A stretch of DNA of 9,712 bases from DATJWY01 sp035500775 (GTDB taxonomy: Bacteria > Pseudomonadota > Alphaproteobacteria > Acetobacterales > Acetobacteraceae). The position numbers were made by a program, and so were the translations under genes. Below the pieces are notes generated by a model. That model did not search any database. It saw only the letters and a list, made by a program, of their open reading frames with translations, and was not told where the DNA came from. Positions within the stretch are counted from its first letter, which is position 1, and each line of letters opens with the position of its first letter. Shown piece after piece: positions 1 through 6,022 of this stretch. The stretch is from contig DATJWY010000222.1 of assembly GCA_035500775.1 (NCBI GenBank), positions 1 to 9,712 of the forward strand. Direction: 5' to 3'.

Positions 1-1052
1 AAGCCGAGGAAGAGCTGGTTTGCCGCGCGGTGCGGGATGAAACGGCGGATGTGCGCAGTTTCACCTTCTCTGCCCGCACGTCGCGCCGCTTCACTTATCT
101 GCCCGGCCAGTTCATCACCTTCGAGATCCCGCTTGACGGTGGTACGGTACAGCGTTCCTACACCATCGCCTCGACGCCAACCCGGCCACACAGCCTGACG
201 ATCACCGTCAAGCGCGTGCCGGGTGGGCCGGTGTCGAACTGGCTGCACGACCGGCTGCGGCCCGGCATGGCGCTGCGCGCGAGCGGTCCGCTCGGCAGCT
301 TCTCCGCCGCGCTGCACCCGGCGCGGAAATATCTGTTCCTCTCCGCCGGCAGCGGTATCACCCCGCTGATGTCGATGGCGCGCGCGCATTTCGATCTCGG
401 CGATCCGGCCGATATCCTGTTCGTGCACAGCGCCCGCTCCCCGACTGATCTCATCTTCCGCGCCGAACTCGCGGAATTGGCGCGCGGGCGAGGCAGTTTC
501 CGCTCCATCGCCTTCTGCGAGGCGGACAGCCCGGGGGAGAGCTGGAACGGTCTGCGCGGCCGGCTGAGCCTGCCGGCGCTGCGCCTGGTCGCGCCCGATT
601 TCCTGGAGCGCACGGTCTTCACTTGCGGCCCGGCGCCTTATATGGCGGCGGTGCGCGCCATACTGGACGAAGCCGGTTTCGACCGTGCCCGCTACCACGA
701 GGAGAGCTTCGATTTCGGCGCCGAGAGCGTCGCCGAAACGGTGGCGGCCGAACCCCCTGCCACCGCTTCCGCGCCGGAAGCGGAAGCGACCGGCTATACG
801 ATCACCTTCACCAAGAGCCAGCGCAGCGTCACCTGCGGGCCGGAGACGACGATCCTCGACGCGGCGCGGCGGGCCGGGATGCGCCTGCCCTCCTCCTGCG
901 CCAAGGGCGTTTGCGGCACCTGCAAGAGCCGCAAGACCGAAGGCAGCGTCGCCATGCCGCAGGCCGGCGGCATCAGGCAGCGGGAGATCGACCAGGGCAT
1001 GATCCTGCTCTGTTGCGCCAAGCCGACATCGGATGTGACGATCGAGCGCTGA
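1..1052 (+). CDS. gbcB: Glycine betaine monooxygenase reductase subunit (GbcB-like), 5' truncated by window edge
   Basis: This is the NAD(P)H-dependent reductase that would feed electrons to a Rieske oxygenase (GbcA) removing one methyl of glycine betaine as formaldehyde. The reading frame is open from position 3; the in-frame GTG at 30 is internal, because the preceding codons (AEEELVCRA) look like conserved family sequence, so the true start is upstream. Numbering residues from position 30, a flavin-binding ferredoxin-reductase domain comes first, with RSYT at 42-45. The NAD domain follows, with GSGITP at 107-112 and TCGP at 198-201. An Ala/Glu-rich linker spans about 230-255. A C-terminal plant-type [2Fe-2S] ferredoxin carries C290-x4-C295-x2-C298-x29-C328. 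The order flavin, NAD, 2Fe-2S matches GbcB, and seven bases separate it from the regulator. Reductases for stachydrine or other betaines look similar, so the substrate is inferred from neighbouring genes. Confidence 0.85.
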   Translation, partial: AEEELVCRAVRDETADVRSFTFSARTSRRFTYLPGQFITFEIPLDGGTVQRSYTIASTPTRPHSLTITVKRVPGGPVSNWLHDRLRPGMALRASGPLGSFSAALHPARKYLFLSAGSGITPLMSMARAHFDLGDPADILFVHSARSPTDLIFRAELAELARGRGSFRSIAFCEADSPGESWNGLRGRLSLPALRLVAPDFLERTVFTCGPAPYMAAVRAILDEAGFDRARYHEESFDFGAESVAETVAAEPPATASAPEAEATGYTITFTKSQRSVTCGPETTILDAARRAGMRLPSSCAKGVCGTCKSRKTEGSVAMPQAGGIRQREIDQGMILLCCAKPTSDVTIER

Positions 1053-1059
1053 ACCGGAC

Positions 1060-2040
1060 ATGGACCTCGCCCGCCTGCGCCGGTTCGGCTTCCTCACCCT
1101 GCCAAACTACTCGATGATCGCGTGCGCCAACGCCATCGAGGCATTGCGCATGGCGAATCGTTTGCGGGATGAAGCCGCCTATGAATGGCAGGTGGTGACG
1201 ACAGACGGCGTGCCCGCCACCGCCAGCAACGGGATGATGCTGCATCCGACCGTGCTGCTGGAGACGGCGGCACCGTTCGATATCCTCTTCGTCTGCGGTG
1301 GCATCGATGTGCGGCAATCGGTCAGCCGCCCGGTGCTGACCGTACTGCGGCGCCTCGCGCGGCAGGGCATACCGCTCGGCGCCCTCTGTACCGGCAGCTT
1401 CGCCCTTGCCGAAGCCCGGCTGCTGCGCGGCTATCGCTGCGCTATTCACTGGGAAAATCTCGACGCGGTGCGCGAGGAATTCCCGGACACGGATTTCGTG
1501 ACCGGGATGTTCACGATCGACCGCGACCGCGCCACCTGCACCGGCGGCATCGCGCCGCTTGACATGATGCTGGAGATCATCGCCGCCCGCTTCGGCCGAT
1601 CGCTGGCGGCGCGGATCTCGGCGCAATTTCTGGTGGCGCGGGATCGTGACGGCGCCTCGCCGCAGCCAACGCTCGCCCGCGCCGCCGCCCCGCACCCGCA
1701 ACTCGAAAAAGCGGTGCGCCTGCTGGAAGAGACGCCGGACCAGCCAATGTCCGCGGGCGAAATCGCGCAACGCACCAACATCTCCGCCCGCCAGATCGAG
1801 CGCCTGTTCCGCAAGCATCTCGGCCAGAGCCCGGCCGCGTTCTCCACCGGGCTGCGCCTCGACCGCGCCCGCACCCTGCTGCGCGAGACCGGCTTGCCGG
1901 TGACGGAAATCGGCATCGCCTGCGGTTTCGCGTCCGCTTCGCATTTCAGCGCCGCCTTCCGTGCGCGGTTCGGTCATCCGCCGCGCGCCGAGCGGCAGAT
2001 CGGTTCTTCCTCCAGCCAGACGAGCCATCGCCCCTCATGA
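1060..2040 (+). CDS. gbdR: GlxA-family AraC-type transcriptional activator, GbdR-like
   Basis: This 326-residue cytoplasmic regulator probably activates the betaine/dimethylglycine genes around it. Residues about 6-190 form a DJ-1/PfpI-like (class I glutamine amidotransferase-like) sensor domain. It has the nucleophile-elbow segment LGALCTGSF (Cys110) and the AIHWE motif (His130) typical of the GlxA group, where the domain senses ligands rather than catalyses. The C-terminal AraC DNA-binding domain has two helix-turn-helix units, about 230-258 (MSAGEIAQRTNISARQIERL) and about 279-308 (ending in FRARFGHPP). In Pseudomonas, GbdR answers to glycine betaine and dimethylglycine; the same ligand here is inferred from position. 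The ATG lies seven bases after the gbcB stop with only a weak GGA upstream, and its stop overlaps the next start by ATGA, so the regulator is inside the operon. A CdhR- or ArgR-type paralogue is the main alternative. Confidence 0.85.
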   Translation: MDLARLRRFGFLTLPNYSMIACANAIEALRMANRLRDEAAYEWQVVTTDGVPATASNGMMLHPTVLLETAAPFDILFVCGGIDVRQSVSRPVLTVLRRLARQGIPLGALCTGSFALAEARLLRGYRCAIHWENLDAVREEFPDTDFVTGMFTIDRDRATCTGGIAPLDMMLEIIAARFGRSLAARISAQFLVARDRDGASPQPTLARAAAPHPQLEKAVRLLEETPDQPMSAGEIAQRTNISARQIERLFRKHLGQSPAAFSTGLRLDRARTLLRETGLPVTEIGIACGFASASHFSAAFRARFGHPPRAERQIGSSSSQTSHRPS

Positions 2041-4070
2041 TCCCGCACGCCGACGCGCTGCTGAAGCCGCTGCAGATCAAGTCGCTGACCATCCGCAACC
2101 GGGTGATGAGCACGAGCCACGCCCCTGGCTATGGCAGCGGCGGCAAGCCGCTTGAACGCTACCAGCTCTATCACGAGGAAAAGGCGAAGGGCGGTATCGG
2201 CCTGACCATGTTCGGCGGCTCCTCCTCGGTCGCGCCGGACAGCCCGGCGACGCCCTGGAATCAGATCTCGGTCGCCGACGATTCGATCATCCCGGCATTC
2301 CGGGAATTCGCCGATCGCATCCACCGGCATGGCGCGAAGCTGATGATCCAGCTCACGCATATGGGCCGGCGCACGCGCTGGGACACGGATAACTGGCTGC
2401 CGGTCATCTCGCCCTCCACGCATCGCGAGCCCGCGAGCCGCTCCATCCCGAAGGAGATGGAGAAGGCGGACATCGCCCGCGTGATCGCCGATTTCGCCGC
2501 CGCCGCCCGCCGCTGCCGCGAAGGCGGACTCGATGGCTGCGAGATCTCCGGTGCGCATGGCCATCTGCTCGACCAGTTCTGGAGCCCCTCGGTCAATACC
2601 CGCGGCGACGAGTACGGCGGCAGCCTCGCCAACCGGATGCGCTTCGGCATCGAGGTGCTGGAGGCGATGCGCGCGGCGACCGGCGATGATTACGTCATCG
2701 GCATGCGCATGTCCGGCGATGAGATGTACGAGGGCGGGATCTCGCATGAGGATGCCATCGCCATCGCCGCCGAATACGCGAAGCGCGGCCTGATCGATTT
2801 CGTGAACATCATCGGCGGCCAGGCGCGCGACCATATGTCGCACGCCGTCAGCCTGCCGAACATGGCGTTCCCGGTCGCTCCCTTCCTGCATCTGCCGAGC
2901 GCGATGAAGCGCACGCTCGACATTCCGGTGTTTCATGCCCAGCGCGTCACCGATCTTGCCACCGCCGCCCGCGCGGTCGCGGAGGGGCATGTCGACATGG
3001 TGGCGATGACGCGCGCGCACATCGCCGACCCGCATCTCGTGCGCAAGCTGAGCGAAGGGCGCGAGGACGACATCCGGCAATGCGTCGGTGCCGGCTACTG
3101 CATCGACCGCATCTATGTCGGCGGTGATGCGCTCTGTCTGCAGAACGCCGCGACCGGCCGCGAGGCGACGATGCCGCATATCATCCCCCGCGCGGCGGAG
3201 AAGCGGCGCGTGGTCGTGATCGGCGGCGGGCCGGGCGGGCTGGAGGCGGCGCGGGTCTGCGCCGAGCGCGGCCATGATGTCGTGCTGTTCGAGAAGAACG
3301 CGCAGCTTGGCGGCCAGATCACCATCGCCGCGCGCGGCACCTGGCGGGAGGCGCTCTCCGGCATCCCCCGCTGGCTGGAGGCACAGCTGCGCAAGCTTGG
3401 CGTCGATCTGCGCCTCGGCAGCGAGGCGACGGAAGCGCTGGTGCTGGTAGAAAAGCCGGATGTGGTGATCGTCGCGACCGGCGGCGTGCCCAATCTCGGC
3501 GGCATCAAGGGCGCGGAGCACTTCGTTTCCACCTGGGATGTGCTGACCGACAAGGTGGAGCCAAGCGGATCGGTGCTGCTCTACGACGCGATGGGGCAGC
3601 ACAATGCCGCCTCCACCGCCGAGAAGATGGCGCAACGCGGGGCGCTTGTGGAACTTGCGACGCAGGACCGTATGGCGGCCGAGGATGTCGGCATGACCAA
3701 CCAGCCGGTGCATCTGCGCGAGCTGTACCGGCTCGGCGTGGTGATGTCGCCGAATCTGGAGCTGTTCGAGGTCTATCGCGAGGGCAACCGCCTGGTCGCG
3801 GCGCTGCGCAATACCATGACCGGCGCCGAGGAAGAGCGGCTGGTGGACCACGTGGTGGTGGAGTTCGGCACCCTGGCGGTCGATGCGCTCTACCACGTGC
3901 TGCGTGCGGGCTCGTGCAATGGCGGGGAGATCGATCCACGCGCCCTGATCGCGGGGAAACCGCAGCCGCGTGGCGAAGGATACGCGCTGTATCGCATCGG
4001 CGACGCCGTCGCGGGGCGCAACATCCATGCGGCGATCTATGACGCGCTGCGACTCTGCAAGGATCTGTAG
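2037..4070 (+). CDS. dgcA: Dimethylglycine demethylase subunit DgcA (OYE/TMADH-type flavin Fe-S oxidoreductase)
   Basis: This 677-residue protein probably oxidatively demethylates dimethylglycine to sarcosine with DgcB. Residues about 5-345 form an old-yellow-enzyme TIM barrel, with NRVMSTSHAPGYG at 21-33, GAHGHLLDQF at 172-181 and DEYGGSLANR at 191-200. An Fe-S segment follows with C349, C355 and C367. A nucleotide-binding half begins at VVVIGGGPGGLEAA (392-405), with Glu419 ending the second Rossmann strand and VATGGVPN at 479-486. The layout equals trimethylamine dehydrogenase (TMADH) and 2,4-dienoyl-CoA reductase. Two TMADH cysteines are missing: Ala30 replaces the one that links FMN, and Ala352 replaces a cluster ligand (C349-x5-C355-x11-C367). 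I believe related DgcA proteins look similar but could not check. The ATG overlaps the gbdR stop, suggesting translational coupling. An N-methylproline (stachydrine pathway) demethylase is the chief alternative. Confidence 0.82.
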   Translation: MIPHADALLKPLQIKSLTIRNRVMSTSHAPGYGSGGKPLERYQLYHEEKAKGGIGLTMFGGSSSVAPDSPATPWNQISVADDSIIPAFREFADRIHRHGAKLMIQLTHMGRRTRWDTDNWLPVISPSTHREPASRSIPKEMEKADIARVIADFAAAARRCREGGLDGCEISGAHGHLLDQFWSPSVNTRGDEYGGSLANRMRFGIEVLEAMRAATGDDYVIGMRMSGDEMYEGGISHEDAIAIAAEYAKRGLIDFVNIIGGQARDHMSHAVSLPNMAFPVAPFLHLPSAMKRTLDIPVFHAQRVTDLATAARAVAEGHVDMVAMTRAHIADPHLVRKLSEGREDDIRQCVGAGYCIDRIYVGGDALCLQNAATGREATMPHIIPRAAEKRRVVVIGGGPGGLEAARVCAERGHDVVLFEKNAQLGGQITIAARGTWREALSGIPRWLEAQLRKLGVDLRLGSEATEALVLVEKPDVVIVATGGVPNLGGIKGAEHFVSTWDVLTDKVEPSGSVLLYDAMGQHNAASTAEKMAQRGALVELATQDRMAAEDVGMTNQPVHLRELYRLGVVMSPNLELFEVYREGNRLVAALRNTMTGAEEERLVDHVVVEFGTLAVDALYHVLRAGSCNGGEIDPRALIAGKPQPRGEGYALYRIGDAVAGRNIHAAIYDALRLCKDL

Positions 4071-4087
4071 TGGCTGATCGTCTTCGC

Positions 4088-4119
4088 GGGGCGATGCGAC
4101 GCGCCGCCTCGCTTTTCTT
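4088..4119 (+). terminator. Terminator-like hairpin with T-rich tail between dgcA and dgcB
   Basis: In the 71-base gap between the two genes, GCGATGCG (4091-4098) pairs with CGCCTCGC (4105-4112). This gives seven base pairs with one T-C mismatch around a six-base loop. The right arm is followed at once by TTTTCTT (4113-4119), and the three G just before the left arm could form G-U pairs with that tail. The shape is that of a weak intrinsic terminator or attenuator. Because dgcA and dgcB products are expected to work together, a full stop is unlikely; partial termination or RNA-end stabilisation is more plausible. It was found by eye and no folding energy was calculated. Confidence 0.3.
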
Positions 4120-4141
4120 CGCAGCGGGATACTAGACCGGG

Positions 4142-6022
4142 ATGGCCACCAAGCTCCTGCCCTTCCTGCCCTGGCTCATGGCTGCTTGGGCCCTGCTCGA
4201 AGCCCTGCGTCTCGCCGCCCTCTGGCGGCAGGGCAGGGTCGCGCGGGTGAACTGGCTGGCCGGTCTTCTCGCCCTGCCAGGGCGCTATTTGCATGATGTG
4301 CACGATGTCGTCGCGCGGCGACCGGCGGCGGCGCGCATGCACGTTGCGGCGGCGGGCGGGCTGCTGGGCGGCTCGGCGCTACTGGCGCTCGGCGTGCTGC
4401 CGGGATTCTCCGCCTCGCGTTTCTACTGGTCCGTGCTGGCGCTTGCCTTCGCCGGCGCGCTGTTCGGCGCGGCGTTGGTGGCGCGCCGGCGTCTGCCGAC
4501 GCGGCCGGCTTCCCTCTCCGGCGGTCGTTTCCTCTGGCTGCCGCTTTGGCTCGGCCTCTACGCCGGCGGCGCGCTGCTGATGGCGCTCAGGGCAGTGATC
4601 GACCTCCCCCTCCTCGGCGCGGCTGGCCTGCCGCTGGCAGTGATCGGCGGCTTCGGCCTCATCGCTCGGCTGCGGGACGCACCGCTGCGCCATGCCCTGG
4701 CCGGGGCGCTCGGCCTGGTCGTACATCCGCGTCCGGCCCGCTTCGGAGGCGGTCGTGACACGGCGCTGATGCCGCTCGCTCTCGACGCGCCCACGCTCGG
4801 CGCAGGCACGCCGGCGGATTTCCCCTGGACCGCGCTGGTTTCCTTCGATGCCTGCGTCCAATGCGGCCGCTGCGAGGACGTCTGCCCGGCCAATGCCGCC
4901 GGGCAGAAGCTGAACCCGAAGCGGCTGATCCAGGACCTCTCCGCCGCCATGCGCCCAACCGGAACCGCGGCGCCCTATACCGGTAGCCCGCATCCGGGGG
5001 TTGACACCCCCGGTTTCGGTGGCGCGCATACCCCGATCATCGGCGCGGACGCGATGATCCATCCCGACACGCTCTGGGCCTGCACCACATGCCGCGCCTG
5101 CGTCGGCGAGTGCCCGATGATGATCGAGCATGTCGATGCGGTGATCGCGCTGCGCCGGCATCAGACGCTGGAGCTGGGCGCGATGCCGGACAAGGCGGTG
5201 CCGCTCTTGACGGCACTGCGTCAGGCCGACGATCCCGGCTCCCGCCCGCTTGCCGCCCGCACCGATTTCGCCGCCGGGCTCGACCTGCCGGTGCTCGGCG
5301 AGGACGACAGCACCGACGTGCTGCTCTGGCTCGGCGAGGGCGCATTCGATCTGCGTTATGGCCGCACCCTGCGCGCCCTGGTGCGGCTGCTGCGTCTCGC
5401 CGGGGTGGAATTCGCCGTGCTCGGCGCAGCGGAGCGCGACTGCGGCGACCTTGCGCGCCGCCTCGGCGACGAGGCCACCTTCCAGCGTCTCGCGCGCGAC
5501 AACGTGGCGACGCTCGCGACGCGGCGCTTCCAACGCATCGTCACCGCCGATCCGCATGCGCTGCACGTGCTGCGGAATGAATATCCGGCCTTCGGCGGGG
5601 CCTACACCGTGCTGCACCACACAGCCCTGCTGGAAGAACTGGTGCAAGCGGGTCGGCTCAAACCGACGCGCCGGGCGGAAGGCCGCATCGCCTATCACGA
5701 TCCTTGCTACCTCGCGCGCTACAACGGCGAAACCGAGGCGCCGCGCGCTCTGCTGGGGCGGATCGCGCGGACCACGGTAGAGATGGCGCGGCACGGCGAA
5801 CGTGCCATGTGCTGCGGCGGTGGCGGCGGCAGCCCGGTCTCCGACGTGCCAGGCGAGCGGCGTATCCCCGACCTGCGCATGCAGCAGGCGCGCGATGTGG
5901 ACGCGGACCTGGTTGCCGTCGCCTGCCCAGGCTGCACCGCCATGCTGGAAGGCGTCACCGGCCCACGCCCCGAGGTGCGCGACATCGCCGAGTTGCTGCT
6001 GGACGCCGTGGAGACCGCGTGA
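4142..6022 (+). CDS. dgcB: Dimethylglycine demethylase subunit DgcB (membrane-anchored Fe-S oxidoreductase, CCG domains)
   Basis: This 626-residue protein is the electron-transfer partner expected for DgcA. The ATG at 4142 is the first possible start, since an in-frame TAG sits at 4133-4135. No clear Shine-Dalgarno is seen. The N-terminal half (about 1-215) has roughly five hydrophobic segments (near 5-27, 67-87, 95-114, 130-150 and 154-175), so it is probably anchored in the inner membrane. Two bacterial-ferredoxin 4Fe-4S motifs follow: C238-x2-C241-x2-C244-x3-C248-P and C314-x2-C317-x2-C320-x3-C324-P. The C-terminal half carries two CCG-type (heterodisulfide-reductase-like) units, ERDCGD (C434) and HDPCYL (C522) with CCGGGGG (C557, C558) and CPGC (C595, C598). 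The linker between the 4Fe-4S motifs (about 270-306) is Gly/Pro rich. Glycolate oxidase iron-sulfur and lactate-utilisation proteins share CCG domains but lack this N-terminal half. Its stop overlaps the ETF start by one base. Confidence 0.85.
   Translation: MATKLLPFLPWLMAAWALLEALRLAALWRQGRVARVNWLAGLLALPGRYLHDVHDVVARRPAAARMHVAAAGGLLGGSALLALGVLPGFSASRFYWSVLALAFAGALFGAALVARRRLPTRPASLSGGRFLWLPLWLGLYAGGALLMALRAVIDLPLLGAAGLPLAVIGGFGLIARLRDAPLRHALAGALGLVVHPRPARFGGGRDTALMPLALDAPTLGAGTPADFPWTALVSFDACVQCGRCEDVCPANAAGQKLNPKRLIQDLSAAMRPTGTAAPYTGSPHPGVDTPGFGGAHTPIIGADAMIHPDTLWACTTCRACVGECPMMIEHVDAVIALRRHQTLELGAMPDKAVPLLTALRQADDPGSRPLAARTDFAAGLDLPVLGEDDSTDVLLWLGEGAFDLRYGRTLRALVRLLRLAGVEFAVLGAAERDCGDLARRLGDEATFQRLARDNVATLATRRFQRIVTADPHALHVLRNEYPAFGGAYTVLHHTALLEELVQAGRLKPTRRAEGRIAYHDPCYLARYNGETEAPRALLGRIARTTVEMARHGERAMCCGGGGGSPVSDVPGERRIPDLRMQQARDVDADLVAVACPGCTAMLEGVTGPRPEVRDIAELLLDAVETA
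4994..5013 (+). repeat. Perfect GC-rich inverted repeat (hairpin) inside dgcB
   Basis: CCGGGGGT (4994-5001) and ACCCCCGG (5006-5013) form a perfect 8-bp stem with a four-base loop, TGAC. It lies in the part of dgcB encoding the Gly/Pro-rich linker between the two 4Fe-4S motifs (around residues 285-291). Only three T follow, so it is not a convincing terminator. It may slow ribosomes or polymerase between the two cluster motifs, or be a by-product of the GC-rich Pro/Gly codons. Confidence 0.5.
6010..6013 (+). promoter_or_regulatory. Ribosome binding site of the fused ETF gene
   Basis: GGAG at 6010-6013, within the last codons of dgcB, sits eight bases before the ATG at 6022. It fixes the ETF start: the same frame stays open upstream to 5704, but that stretch lies within conserved dgcB sequence and reads as Arg/Ala-rich out-of-frame protein. 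Confidence 0.6.

Noticed and set aside
623..1117. A plus-strand 164-codon frame overlapping the end of gbcB
   Set aside because: It is out of frame with the conserved 2Fe-2S domain and gives Arg-rich sequence without motifs.
973..2028. A 351-codon minus-strand frame across the regulator gene
   Set aside because: It is antisense to clear AraC and DJ-1/PfpI domains and has no motif of its own.
1974..4028. A 684-codon open frame on the minus strand across dgcA
   Set aside because: It is antisense to a conserved flavoenzyme, rich in His/Arg/Ala with no recognisable motifs, and is the expected shadow of GC-rich codon bias.
5704..6021. N-terminal extension of the ETF frame back to 5704
   Set aside because: This part overlaps the conserved CCG end of dgcB in another frame; the ATG at 6022 has a good GGAG and a TGATG junction.
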